Shown: positions 1 through 8,669 of the stretch, in pieces | How the letters are laid out: each line of letters starts with the position of its first letter | Numbering within the stretch: the stretch's first letter is position 1 | DNA from: Amycolatopsis granulosa | GTDB taxonomy: Bacteria; Actinomycetota; Actinomycetes; Mycobacteriales; Pseudonocardiaceae | Reading direction: 5' to 3' | Length of the DNA stretch: 64,000 nucleotides | Assembly (NCBI RefSeq): GCF_011758745.1 | Contig: NZ_JAANOV010000001.1 | Span: forward strand, 1,922,001-1,986,000 | Made by a program: the position numbers and the translations under genes | The notes under the pieces: model-generated | Told to the model about the DNA's origin: nothing | What the model saw: only the letters and a program-made list of their open reading frames with translations | Databases searched by the model: none

Positions 1-308
1 CGGAACGTGGTGGCGGTGCCGAGCATGCCGCGCGCGAAGGTGCGCAGGGCGGCGAGCGGGTCGTCCTCGCCGAGCAGCGCCTCCGCGGCTTCGGCCTGCG
101 CGTCGAACCTCGCCCCGAGCAGAGCTTCCAGCAGCACCTCGCGGCTCGGGAAGTGCCGGTAGAGCGTGCCGATGCCGACTCCCGCACGCCGCGCGATCTC
201 CTCCAGGGATGCGTCGATGCCGGACTCGCCGAACACGGCACGCGCCTCCGCCAGCAGGCGCTCGTAATTGCGGCGGGCGTCGGCGCGCAGGGGACGGGTG
301 CTGCTCAT
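1..308 (-). CDS. TetR family transcriptional regulator (3' part missing)
   Basis: The first about 102 residues of a TetR-type repressor; the ligand-binding C-terminal domain lies beyond the window start. The DNA-binding helix-turn-helix spans about residues 35-52 and ends in the typical GTLYRHFPSREVLLEAL stretch. The start is the ATG at 308-306; an in-frame GTG lies directly before it. The gene diverges from the luciferase-like oxidoreductase at 388. Two identical palindromes between them make it the likely local and self repressor. The inducer cannot be told because that domain is absent. Confidence 0.9.
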   Translation of the reverse strand, partial: MSSTRPLRADARRNYERLLAEARAVFGESGIDASLEEIARRAGVGIGTLYRHFPSREVLLEALLGARFDAQAEAAEALLGEDDPLAALRTFARGMLGTATTF

Positions 309-325
309 CACGATCCACTGTAGGC

Positions 326-355
326 GTGACAAACCGGAGGAGCCCTCCGTACAGT
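326..355 (+). promoter_or_regulatory. Promoter of the oxidoreductase pair
   Basis: A -35-like GTGACA (326-331) and a -10-like TACAGT (350-355) are separated by 18 bp. This reads toward the gene at 388, which also has an AAAGGA ribosome site at 375-380. The spacer holds the first palindromic operator, so a bound repressor would block RNA polymerase. Placed by eye. Confidence 0.55.
335..349. promoter_or_regulatory. TetR operator copy 1, CGGAGG-N3-CCTCCG
   Basis: A perfect 15-bp inverted repeat (arms CGGAGG/CCTCCG, centre AGC) in the promoter spacer between the divergent TetR and oxidoreductase genes. The same arms recur 25 bp downstream. Binding by the adjacent TetR protein is inferred. Confidence 0.7.
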
Positions 356-359
356 GAAC

Positions 360-374
360 CGGAGGACCCCTCCG
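360..374. promoter_or_regulatory. TetR operator copy 2, CGGAGG-N3-CCTCCG
   Basis: A second perfect copy of the palindrome (centre ACC), 25 bp centre-to-centre from the first. It lies between the putative transcription start and the ribosome site of the gene at 388. Confidence 0.7.
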
Positions 375-387
375 AAAGGACCTGTAG

Positions 388-1269
388 ATGAAGTCAATAG
401 GTGTGTGGCTCTTCGGTGGCTACCCGACCACCGTCGAGGTCGAGCGGGAGCAGCTCGCCCGGATCGACGCGCTCGGCTACGCGTCGGTGTGGATGGGTGA
501 GACCATCGGCGGGCGGGACGCGTTCGTCCGGTCCGCGGTGTTCCTCGGCGCGACCAGCCGGATCACGGTCGGCACGGGGATCGCCAACGCGTGGGCGCGG
601 CCCGCGCCGACCGCGCAGGCAGCGGCGCGCAGCGTGAGCGAGGCCCACCCCGGGCGCTTCGTGCTCGGCATCGGCATCGGGCACCCCTACCAGGCCGAGA
701 GCACCGGGCAGTCGTACGCGAAACCGCTCACCGCGATGCGGGACTACCTGTCGCGCATGGACGAGGAGGCGGCCACCAACCCGCCCGCGGCGCCGTTCCC
801 CCGGGTGCTGGCCGCGATCGGGCCGAAGATGCTGGAGCTGTCCCGGGACGCCACCGACGGCGCCCACCCGTTCGCCATGCCCGTCGAGCACACCGCCTTC
901 GCGCGGAAGATCCTCGGGCCGGGGAAGCTGCTGATCCCGCACCAGGCGGTGCTGCTGTCCACCGACCCGGCGCGGGCACGGGCGATCGCCCGTGAGATGG
1001 CCCGCCAGATCCTGCAGGTCAAGGCGTACGCCAAGGCGTGGCGCGACTTCGGCTACGGCGACGAGGTGACCGACCGCCTGGCGGACGCACTCGTCGCCTG
1101 GGGCGACGAGGAGACGATCGCGCGCCGGGTGCGGGAGCAGCTCGACGCTGGTGCGGACCAGGTCCTCCTCTCCCCCACCGGCGTGGATCTGCCCGGTGCG
1201 GTGGACCAGCTGGCCCGGCTGACGCCGGCGCTCGCAGCGCTGACGGCGCTGCCGGAGGTGGCGGCATGA
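388..1269 (+). CDS. Luciferase-like (LLM class) flavin-dependent oxidoreductase, first of a pair
   Basis: A 293-residue TIM-barrel protein of the luciferase-like monooxygenase class. In actinobacteria this group mostly uses coenzyme F420 or FMN, and the short form with the opening SIGVWLFGG is close to the F420-type subfamily. Family features visible are the SRITVGTGIANAW strand near residues 64-76, the GRFVLGIGIGHP loop near 88-99, and a C-terminal EETIARRVREQLDAGADQVL helix-strand. The ATG has AAAGGA 7 bp upstream. Its stop overlaps the next gene's start (ATGA), so the two are co-translated. The substrate is unknown; control by the divergent TetR is likely. Confidence 0.85.
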   Translation: MKSIGVWLFGGYPTTVEVEREQLARIDALGYASVWMGETIGGRDAFVRSAVFLGATSRITVGTGIANAWARPAPTAQAAARSVSEAHPGRFVLGIGIGHPYQAESTGQSYAKPLTAMRDYLSRMDEEAATNPPAAPFPRVLAAIGPKMLELSRDATDGAHPFAMPVEHTAFARKILGPGKLLIPHQAVLLSTDPARARAIAREMARQILQVKAYAKAWRDFGYGDEVTDRLADALVAWGDEETIARRVREQLDAGADQVLLSPTGVDLPGAVDQLARLTPALAALTALPEVAA

Positions 1270-2096
1270 GCGTCGGCATCTGGACCTTCGCCTTCGACGG
1301 CGCGCCGATCGGCCAGGTTCGCGAGGCCGCCGCCGAGATCGAGGAACTCGGGTTCGACGCGCTGTGGTTCGGCGAATACCCGGGGCGCGAGGCGCTGACC
1401 CAGGCAGCGCTGCTGCTGGGCGCCACCTCGCGGATCACCGTCGCCACCGGAGTCGCCCGCTTCGACCGGCGCAGTCCGGCCGGCGTCGCGGGCGGCGCGC
1501 GCACCCTGGCGGAGGCCTACCCGGGACGGTTCGTGCTCGCTCTCGGCGGCCACGCCAGGGGCGGGAAGCCGGTGGAGACGGTCCGGAACTACCTGGACGA
1601 GATGGACGCGACGGAGTTCACCAGCCCCGAGCCGGTTCCGCGGCCGCGACGCCTGCTCGCCGCCCTGGGCCCGCGGATGCTGCGGCTCGCCGCCGAACGC
1701 GCCGACGGCGCCCACCCGTACTTCGTGCCACCCGAGCACACCGCGCTGGCACGGGAAATCCTCGGCCCGGACGCCTACCTCGCGGTCGAGCAGGGTGCTG
1801 TGCTCGACGGCTCGCGCGGCCTGGAGATCGCCCGCGCCGAGGTCGGCACGTACCTGGGGGTGGCCGCACACCACCGCGTCAACCTCAAGCGCCTCGGCTT
1901 CACCGACGACGACCTCGCCGCCGGCGGCAGCACGCGGCTCGTGGAGGCGGTCATCGCCATCGGCGAGCAGAAGGCCGCCGACCGGATCCAGGCGCACCTC
2001 GACGCCGGCGCGGACCACGTGTGCGTGCAGGTGATCACCGGCGAGCCCGGACTGCCGCTCGCGGGCTGGCGGCAGCTGGCCGGACTGGTGCGCTGA
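1266..2096 (+). CDS. Luciferase-like (LLM class) flavin-dependent oxidoreductase, second of a pair
   Basis: A 276-residue paralogue of the preceding gene, with the same order of motifs (SVGIWTFAFDG opening, SRITVATGVARFD, GRFVLALGGHARGG, and a C-terminal KAADRIQAHLDAGADHVCVQ). The start is the ATG at 1266, inside the ATGA overlap with the upstream stop. Tandem LLM paralogues under one TetR suggest related substrates or a gene duplication. The substrate cannot be read from the sequence. Confidence 0.85.
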   Translation: MSVGIWTFAFDGAPIGQVREAAAEIEELGFDALWFGEYPGREALTQAALLLGATSRITVATGVARFDRRSPAGVAGGARTLAEAYPGRFVLALGGHARGGKPVETVRNYLDEMDATEFTSPEPVPRPRRLLAALGPRMLRLAAERADGAHPYFVPPEHTALAREILGPDAYLAVEQGAVLDGSRGLEIARAEVGTYLGVAAHHRVNLKRLGFTDDDLAAGGSTRLVEAVIAIGEQKAADRIQAHLDAGADHVCVQVITGEPGLPLAGWRQLAGLVR

Positions 2097-2106
2097 GGCC
2101 GGCCGC

Positions 2107-2391
2107 TCAGTCCGCGGTCAGCCCGGCCAGGTCGTGGAACTCGCCGTCGCGGGCGCCGGCGACGAACGCGTCCCATTCGGACGGTGTGAACACCAGGAGC
2201 GGACCGTCCGGATCGGTGGCCTTGCGCAGCACGGTGTAGACGAGCCCGTCGGTGTGCCCGACGTGGGCGAACTCCAGTTCGCCGCCGGTGACCTGCCACC
2301 GCGCCCCGGTGAGATCCAGTGCAGTGCGCACCCGGGCCTTGTTGGCCGCGTTGGCCGCGTCGTCCTCCACCGGGCCACGGTAACTCCGCAC
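2107..2391 (-). CDS. DUF397 domain-containing protein
   Basis: A 94-residue protein whose C-terminal half carries the DUF397 hallmark: a DPDGP turn followed by LLVFTPSEWDAFVAGARDGEF (about residues 61-85). DUF397 proteins are abundant in filamentous actinobacteria, usually next to an XRE-type regulator. None is beside this copy. The start is a GTG at 2391; a second in-frame GTG a few codons in is possible. It lies downstream of the ilvC terminator and so probably has its own weak promoter. Function unknown. Confidence 0.7.
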   Translation of the reverse strand: MRSYRGPVEDDAANAANKARVRTALDLTGARWQVTGGELEFAHVGHTDGLVYTVLRKATDPDGPLLVFTPSEWDAFVAGARDGEFHDLAGLTAD

Positions 2392-2396
2392 GAACG

Positions 2397-2434
2397 CAGG
2401 GACCTCCCCGGGGCGCGCCCCGGGGAGGTCCCTG
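2397..2434. terminator. Perfect 38-bp palindrome, ilvC terminator
   Basis: CAGGGACCTCCCCGGGG with its exact complement forms a self-complementary 38-base element between the ilvC stop (2450) and the start of the DUF397 gene (2391). It has no T run, as is common for terminators in GC-rich actinobacteria. It probably ends the ilvBHC transcript. Confidence 0.75.
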
Positions 2435-2449
2435 TGCGTCCGGCCGGAC

Positions 2450-3496
<1,047 letters not shown>

Positions 3497-4003
3497 TCAC
3501 CGGGGCGCGGAGGCGGTGATCGACCGGGGACCCCGGCCCACCGCGACCATGCCGGACTGCACGATCTCACGCACGCCATACGGCTCCAGCATGCGCAACA
3601 GGGCACTGAGCTTGTCGCCGGTGCCGGTGGCCTCGATCGTGAGCGCCTCGGGCGAGACGTCGACCACCTTCGCACGGAACAGCTGGACGGTCTCCAGCAC
3701 CTGGCTGCGCACCGTGGCATCGGCCCGGACCTTGACGAGCAGCAGTTCACGCTGCACCGACACGGCGGGCTCGAGCTCCACGATCTTGATGACGTTGACC
3801 AGCTTGTTGAGCTGTTTGGTCACCTGTTCGAGCGGTAGCTCCTCAACGGCGACCACGATCGTCATCCGGGACACCTCGGGATTCTCCGTGGGCCCGACGG
3901 CGAGGGACTCGATGTTGAAACCGCGGCGGGAGAACAACCCGGCGACTCTCGCGAGCACCCCGGGGACATTCTCCACCAACACGCTCAGGGTATGCCTGGT
4001 CAC
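3497..4003 (-). CDS. ilvH: Acetolactate synthase small (regulatory) subunit
   Basis: A 168-residue regulatory partner of IlvB that activates the catalytic subunit and gives feedback inhibition, mainly by valine. An N-terminal ACT domain (about residues 2-76, opening [20 protein letters not shown]) is followed by the C-terminal acetolactate synthase small-subunit domain. The GTG start at 4003 overlaps the ilvB stop in a GTGA, which implies translational coupling and fixed stoichiometry. Orthologue of Rv3002c (ilvN). Confidence 0.95.
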   Translation of the reverse strand: MTRHTLSVLVENVPGVLARVAGLFSRRGFNIESLAVGPTENPEVSRMTIVVAVEELPLEQVTKQLNKLVNVIKIVELEPAVSVQRELLLVKVRADATVRSQVLETVQLFRAKVVDVSPEALTIEATGTGDKLSALLRMLEPYGVREIVQSGMVAVGRGPRSITASAPR

Positions 4004-5862
4004 TGCGAAACCTCGTCGTCGTCGAACAGCGGGCGGATGCCACGCGCGGCCATGATCTCGTCGTTCCCGGTGCCGGCCGCCACCATCGGCCACACCTGGG
4101 CGTCCTTGCCGACCACGAAATCGATCACGACAGGGCGGTCGTTGATCTCCATCGCCCGGCGGATGACGTCGTCGACCTCGTCCTGGGTCTCGCACCGCAG
4201 CCCGGCGCAGCCCAGAGCCTCGGCGAGCAGGGTGAAGTCCGGGATCCGGTGCTTGTGCGTACCGAGGTCGGTGTTGGAGTACCGCTCGGCGTAGAACAGG
4301 TTCTGCCACTGGCGGACCATGCCGAGGTTGCCGTTGTTGATGACGGCGACCTTGATCGGGGCGCCCTCGATGGCGCAGGTGGCCAGCTCCTGGTTGGTCA
4401 TCTGGAAGCAGCCGTCCCCGTCGATGGCCCACACCTGCTTGTCCGGCACGCCGAACTTGGCGCCCATCGCGGCCGGCACGGCGTAGCCCATGGTGCCCAG
4501 CCCGCCCGAGTTGAGCCAGGTCCGCGGGTTCTCGTACTTGATGAACTGCGCGGCCCACATCTGGTGCTGGCCGACACCGGCGGCGTAGACCGCGTCCGGG
4601 CCGACGATCTGGCCGATCCGCTCGATGACGTACTGCGGCGACAGCGTGCCGTCCGCGGGCCACTCGTAGCCGGCCGGGAACGTGTCGCGCCAGGAGTCGA
4701 TCTGCGTCCACCACGGCGCCAGGTCCGGCGCGCCGGCCCGCTCGGTCTCGGCCTGCACCGCGTCGATCAGCTCGGTGATGATCTCCGCGCAGTCACCCAC
4801 GATCGGCACGTCGGCCTTGCGGTTCTTGGAGATCTCGGCCGGGTCGATGTCGGCGTGCACGACCTTGGCCTCCGGCGCGAACGACTCCAGCTGACCGGTC
4901 ACCCGGTCGTCGAAGCGGGCGCCCAGCGCGACCAGCAGGTCGGCGCGCTGCATCGCGGCGACCGCGGCGACCGACCCGTGCATGCCGGGCATGCCCAGGT
5001 GCTGGCGGTGCGAGTCGGGGAACGCGCCGCGCGCCATCAGCGTGGTCACCACCGGGATGCCGGTGAGCTCCGCCAGCCGCTTCAGCTGCGCCGACGCCTG
5101 CGCCTTGATCACACCGCCACCGACGTAGAGCACCGGGCGGCGGGCCTGCGCGATGAGCCGCGCGGCCTCGCGGACCTGCTTGCCGTGCGGGCGCAGCGTG
5201 GGCCGGTAGCCGGGCAGGTGCATCTCCGGCGGCCAGGAGAACGAAGTGGTCTCCTGCAGGACGTCCTTGGGGATGTCCACGAGCACCGGGCCGGGGCGGC
5301 CGGTCGAGGCCAGGTGGAACGCCTCCGCGATCACGCGCGGGATGTCGACCGGGTCGGTCACCAGGAAGTTGTGCTTGGTGACCGGCATGGTGATGCCGCA
5401 GATGTCGGCTTCCTGGAAGGCATCGGTCCCGATCAGCGGACGGCTCTGCTGGCCGGTGATCGCCACGACCGGCACCGAGTCCATGTTCGCGTCGGCCAGC
5501 GGGGTGACCAGGTTGGTCGCGCCCGGGCCGGAGGTCGCCATGCAGACCCCGACCTTGCCGGTCGCCTGCGCGTACCCGGTGGCCGCGTGGCCCGCGCCCT
5601 GCTCGTGACGGACGAGGACGTGCCGCACCTTGGTCGAGTCCAGAAGCGGGTCGTACGCCGGCAGGATCGTGCCGCCCGGAATCCCGAAGACCACCTCCAC
5701 GCCCATCGCCTCGAGCGACCGCACCAGCGACTGCGCTCCGGTCACCCGGACCGGGGTGCCGGCGGGGGGAGCGGGCTTGGGGCGGCTGCCCAGCTGGGCG
5801 GGCGACGCGGCCGACGGAGTTCCTCCGGCTTTCGGTTCCGATCGCGACGTGGCGCTTGTCAT
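4000..5862 (-). CDS. ilvB: Acetolactate synthase large (catalytic) subunit
   Basis: A thiamine-diphosphate enzyme that condenses two pyruvates, or pyruvate with 2-oxobutyrate, to start branched-chain amino acid synthesis. It has 620 residues. The catalytic Glu is E87 in [14 protein letters not shown]; the TPP/Mg motif starts at GDG 482-484 and runs through INNGNLGM. The start is taken at ATG 5862 because an upstream in-frame ATG would lie in the attenuator leader. A Pro/Ala/Ser-rich head of about 35 residues precedes the domain. It is first of ilvB-ilvH-ilvC and sits behind a leader peptide and terminator. Orthologue of Rv3003c. Confidence 0.96.
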   Translation of the reverse strand: MTSATSRSEPKAGGTPSAASPAQLGSRPKPAPPAGTPVRVTGAQSLVRSLEAMGVEVVFGIPGGTILPAYDPLLDSTKVRHVLVRHEQGAGHAATGYAQATGKVGVCMATSGPGATNLVTPLADANMDSVPVVAITGQQSRPLIGTDAFQEADICGITMPVTKHNFLVTDPVDIPRVIAEAFHLASTGRPGPVLVDIPKDVLQETTSFSWPPEMHLPGYRPTLRPHGKQVREAARLIAQARRPVLYVGGGVIKAQASAQLKRLAELTGIPVVTTLMARGAFPDSHRQHLGMPGMHGSVAAVAAMQRADLLVALGARFDDRVTGQLESFAPEAKVVHADIDPAEISKNRKADVPIVGDCAEIITELIDAVQAETERAGAPDLAPWWTQIDSWRDTFPAGYEWPADGTLSPQYVIERIGQIVGPDAVYAAGVGQHQMWAAQFIKYENPRTWLNSGGLGTMGYAVPAAMGAKFGVPDKQVWAIDGDGCFQMTNQELATCAIEGAPIKVAVINNGNLGMVRQWQNLFYAERYSNTDLGTHKHRIPDFTLLAEALGCAGLRCETQDEVDDVIRRAMEINDRPVVIDFVVGKDAQVWPMVAAGTGNDEIMAARGIRPLFDDDEVSQ

Positions 5863-5967
5863 CAGTTCTGCCTCGTGGGTCTCGTGGGGCTTCTCGTCAG
5901 TGGTCTGGTGGTCTGGTGGTCTCGGGTGTCGGGGCTGTCTGTGCTGTCGGGGCACTGCCTGGGCAAC

Positions 5968-6003
5968 AAAAAACCCCCGCCGACCGGGAAGGTCGCACGA
6001 GGG
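5968..6003 (-). terminator. ilvB attenuator terminator
   Basis: On the ilv strand, arms CCCTCGT plus CGACC and GGTCG plus GCGGGGG form a long stem (one bulged G, two G-U pairs, loop TTCCC) followed directly by six T residues. It is a complete Rho-independent terminator, lying 105 bp before the ilvB start and 33 bp after the leader-peptide stop. Rare among the window's terminators in having a T run. Confidence 0.85.
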
Positions 6004-6053
6004 TCGCGCGTCGACGCAGGTGGGCTCGATCGGTCCCTACGCGTCGACGCGCG
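5992..6053 (-). promoter_or_regulatory. Competing RNA pairings of the ilv attenuator
   Basis: Two alternatives are visible. A perfect 13-base inverted repeat (CGCGCGTCGACGC at 6053-6041 with its complement at 6017-6005) spans the end of the leader peptide. The arm GTCGACGCGTAGGG (6048-6035) can instead pair with CCCTCGTGCGAC (6003-5992), the 5' arm of the terminator, over 12 bp with two single-base bulges. The latter would act as an antiterminator when the ribosome stalls upstream. The model is inferred; the pairings are seen. Confidence 0.6.
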
Positions 6054-6084
6054 GGAGAAGTACGAGGCCAATCTGCGGTGTCAC
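6037..6084 (-). CDS. ilv operon leader peptide MTPQIGLVLLPRVDA
   Basis: A 15-residue open frame, GTG to TAG. It contains Ile, Leu, Val, Leu, Leu within seven residues (codons ATT, CTC, GTA, CTT, CTC), the amino acids made by the operon, including rare non-GC-ending codons. It ends in the first arm of the attenuator pairing. No ribosome site precedes the GTG. The GTG lies 7 bases after a TACCGT -10 box, so it is probably the first codon of a leaderless transcript. Confidence 0.75.
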   Translation of the reverse strand: MTPQIGLVLLPRVDA

Positions 6085-6091
6085 GGCGCTG

Positions 6092-6121
6092 ACGGTAACG
6101 GGTGGTCGCGGACGGTGTCAA
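6092..6121 (-). promoter_or_regulatory. ilvBHC promoter
   Basis: A consensus -35 TTGACA (6121-6116), an 18-bp spacer and -10 TACCGT (6097-6092) precede the leader-peptide GTG (6084) by 7 bases. That places the transcription start at the start codon itself. This is one of the best sigma-70-type promoters in the window. Confidence 0.7.
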
Positions 6122-6146
6122 CTCTGCGGGACAGTGATCCCGGATA

Positions 6147-6194
6147 CTGGGCACGATGCCCGGCACGATCCTGGGCACGATCCTGGGCACACCC
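6147..6194. repeat. Four tandem 12-bp repeats (CTGGGCACGATC)
   Basis: Units at 6147-6158, 6159-6170, 6171-6182 and 6183-6194 are variants of CTGGGCACGATC. They lie between the divergent ilv promoter and the PH-domain gene at 6226. They could be repeated regulator half-sites or a slippage tract. Confidence 0.6.
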
Positions 6195-6225
6195 GGGGGA
6201 ACGGCCCCGGTCCGCGAAAGGCACC

Positions 6226-6684
6226 ATGGGCCACGTGGCCGAAAACCAGCACCGGGACCGGAAGGCCGTCTTCCGCATCCCGCTGATCGCGTTGCTCGCC
6301 GTGGTGTTCCTGGCGGTGTGCATGATCCCCGCCGCGTTCGCCGACGTGCCCGGGCTGTGGGTCATGTACGTCGTGCCGATCGCGCTGGCCGTGTTCATCG
6401 TGCGCACCCGCACCGTCGCGTCCTCCCGCGGCCTGAGCGTGCGGACCGTGTTCAGCCACCGCGAGCTGCCCTGGTCCTCGCTCAAGGGACTCGCGATCAG
6501 CGACAAGGCGAAGGTGCGGGCCGTGCTGGCCGACGGCAGCGAGGTCCCGCTGCCGTCCGTGCGCACCCGTCACCTGCCGGTGATCTCGCTGGTCAGCGAG
6601 GGCCGGATGAAGGACCCGACCGGGCTCACCGACGACTTCGACGCCGACGGCGCCGACGTGGGCGAGGACACCGGTCCGGACTGA
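6226..6684 (+). CDS. PH-domain membrane protein, Cfp6-like
   Basis: A 152-residue membrane protein. Two hydrophobic segments at about residues 16-33 and 38-55 are followed by a bacterial PH-like domain ([22 protein letters not shown]...) and an acidic tail. This layout and the position next to ilvB match Rv3004 (Cfp6, low-molecular-weight antigen 6). The ATG has GAAAGG upstream. Divergent from the ilv operon. Molecular function unknown. Confidence 0.8.
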   Translation: MGHVAENQHRDRKAVFRIPLIALLAVVFLAVCMIPAAFADVPGLWVMYVVPIALAVFIVRTRTVASSRGLSVRTVFSHRELPWSSLKGLAISDKAKVRAVLADGSEVPLPSVRTRHLPVISLVSEGRMKDPTGLTDDFDADGADVGEDTGPD

Positions 6685-6696
6685 TCACCGCGGGCG

Positions 6697-6702
6697 TAAC
6701 CT
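6697..6702 (+). promoter_or_regulatory. -10 box (TAACCT) of a leaderless ilvD start
   Basis: TAACCT ends 7 bases before the ilvD ATG (6710), and no ribosome-binding sequence lies between. This places the transcription start at or beside the ATG. The same arrangement recurs at several genes in the window. No clear -35. Confidence 0.5.
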
Positions 6703-6709
6703 GACGGAC

Positions 6710-8554
6710 ATGCCTGCTCTGCGCTCCCGAACAACCACCCACGGCCGCAACGCCGCGGGCGCCCGGTCCCTGTGGCGGGCCACCGGGCTGACCGACAGCG
6801 ACTTCGGCAAGCCGATCGTCGCGATCGCCAACTCCTACACCCAGTTCGTGCCCGGGCACGTACACCTCAAGGACCTCGGCGACATCGTGGCCGGGGCGAT
6901 CCGCGAGGCCGGCGGGGTGGCGCGCGAGTTCCACACGATCGCGGTGGACGACGGCATCGCCATGGGGCACAGCGGCATGCTCTACTCGCTGCCCTCGCGC
7001 GAGATCATCGCCGACTCGGTCGAGTACATGGTCAACGCGCACCAGGCCGACGCACTGGTCTGCATCTCCAACTGCGACAAGATCACGCCGGGCATGCTCA
7101 ACGCCGCGATGCGGCTGAACATCCCGACCGTGTTCGTCTCCGGCGGCCCGATGGAGGCCGGCAAGGCGGTCGTCGTCGACGGTGTCGCCCACGCGCCGAC
7201 CGACCTGATCACCAGCATCTCCGCCTCGGCCAACCCCGCCGTCGACGAGGACGGGCTGTCCATCGTGGAGCGGTCCGCGTGCCCGACCTGCGGGTCGTGC
7301 TCGGGCATGTTCACCGCGAACTCGATGAACTGCCTCACCGAGGCGCTGGGCCTGTCGCTGCCGGGCAACGGCTCGACACTGGCCACGCACGCCGCCCGGC
7401 GCAAGCTGTTCGAGGACGCCGGCCGCACCGTGATGGAGCTGTGCAAGCGCTGGTACGGCGAGGACGACGACAGCGCGCTGCCGCGCTCGATCGCCAACCG
7501 CAAGGCGTTCGAGAACGCGATGGCGCTGGACATGGCGATGGGCGGCTCGACCAACACCGTGCTGCACATCCTGGCCGCGGCGCAGGAGGGCGAGGTCGAC
7601 TTCACGATCTCCGACATCGACGCCATCGGCCGCCGCGTGCCGTGCCTGTCGAAGGTCGCGCCGAACTCCGACTACCACATGGAGGACGTGCACCGCGCCG
7701 GCGGCATCCCGGCGATCCTCGGCGAGCTGCACCGGGCCGGGCTGCTCAACGAGGACGTCACTTCCGTGCACTCCCCTTCCCTCGAGCAGTGGCTGTCCAC
7801 CTGGGACATCCGCGGCGGTTCGGCCTCGGCGGAAGCGATCGAGCTGTTCCACGCCGCGCCCGGCGGGGTCCGCACCACGGAGGCGTTCTCGACGTCGAAC
7901 CGGTGGACCGAGCTGGACACGGACGCGGCGAACGGCTGCATCCGCGACATCGCGCACGCCTACACCGCCGACGGCGGGCTGGCGGTGCTGCGCGGCAACC
8001 TGGCCGAGAACGGCGCGGTGATCAAGTCCGCCGGCATCGACGAGGAGCTGTGGCGGTTCCAGGGACCGGCGCGCGTGGTGGAGAGCCAGGAGGAGGCCGT
8101 CTCGGTCATCCTGGGCAAGAAGATCCAGCCGGGTGAGGTGCTCGTGGTGCGCTACGAGGGCCCCGCCGGCGGCCCGGGCATGCAGGAAATGCTGCACCCG
8201 ACGGCGTTCCTGAAGGGCGCCGGGCTGGGCAAGAAGTGCGCGCTGATCACCGACGGCCGGTTCTCCGGTGGCTCGTCGGGCATCTCGGTCGGGCACATCT
8301 CGCCGGAGGCGGCGTCCGGGGGCACGATCGGCCTGGTCGCCGACGGGGATCAGATCCTGATCGACGTGCGCGAGCGCAAGCTGGAGCTGCTGGTGGACGA
8401 CGACGTGCTGGCGGAGCGCCGGGCGAAGATGGAGGCGTCCGAGCGGCCGTGGCAGCCGGTGGACCGGCAGCGCCCGGTCACGGCGGCGCTGCGCGCCTAC
8501 GCGCGGATGGCCACCTCGGCCGACACGGGTGCGGTCCGCGACCCGAACCGGTAA
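6710..8554 (+). CDS. ilvD: Dihydroxy-acid dehydratase
   Basis: An iron-sulfur enzyme of the IlvD/Edd family that dehydrates the IlvC products to 2-oxo acids, the last common step before transamination. It has 614 residues, family length. Cluster and active-site signatures are [10 protein letters not shown] (C122) and [11 protein letters not shown] (C191, C194, C197), then [16 protein letters not shown] and the C-terminal [19 protein letters not shown]. It is not in the ilvBHC transcript and has its own leaderless-type start. In M. tuberculosis ilvD is elsewhere (Rv0189c), so its position here is an arrangement of this lineage. Confidence 0.97.
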   Translation: MPALRSRTTTHGRNAAGARSLWRATGLTDSDFGKPIVAIANSYTQFVPGHVHLKDLGDIVAGAIREAGGVAREFHTIAVDDGIAMGHSGMLYSLPSREIIADSVEYMVNAHQADALVCISNCDKITPGMLNAAMRLNIPTVFVSGGPMEAGKAVVVDGVAHAPTDLITSISASANPAVDEDGLSIVERSACPTCGSCSGMFTANSMNCLTEALGLSLPGNGSTLATHAARRKLFEDAGRTVMELCKRWYGEDDDSALPRSIANRKAFENAMALDMAMGGSTNTVLHILAAAQEGEVDFTISDIDAIGRRVPCLSKVAPNSDYHMEDVHRAGGIPAILGELHRAGLLNEDVTSVHSPSLEQWLSTWDIRGGSASAEAIELFHAAPGGVRTTEAFSTSNRWTELDTDAANGCIRDIAHAYTADGGLAVLRGNLAENGAVIKSAGIDEELWRFQGPARVVESQEEAVSVILGKKIQPGEVLVVRYEGPAGGPGMQEMLHPTAFLKGAGLGKKCALITDGRFSGGSSGISVGHISPEAASGGTIGLVADGDQILIDVRERKLELLVDDDVLAERRAKMEASERPWQPVDRQRPVTAALRAYARMATSADTGAVRDPNR

Positions 8555-8564
8555 ACGGTGTGGT

Positions 8565-8597
8565 GGAGGGCCCCGGCGGTATCCGCCGGGGCCCTCC
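8565..8597. terminator. ilvD terminator hairpin
   Basis: A perfect 15-bp stem (GGAGGGCCCCGGCGG and its complement) with a TAT loop, starting 10 bp after the ilvD stop. No T run follows. Confidence 0.75.
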
Positions 8598-8669
8598 GTC
8601 GTTTCCGGCCCCGGGCGCGCCGGCTGATGCCAGAATGATCCGGATCGGCACGGGAGATGGGGGTGCGGG

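Noticed and set aside
4249-6684. A very long open frame on the + strand opposite ilvB and running into the PH-domain gene
   Set aside because: It is the antisense shadow of ilvB caused by high GC. Only the part from 6226 is a real gene, where a ribosome site, membrane helices and the PH domain begin.
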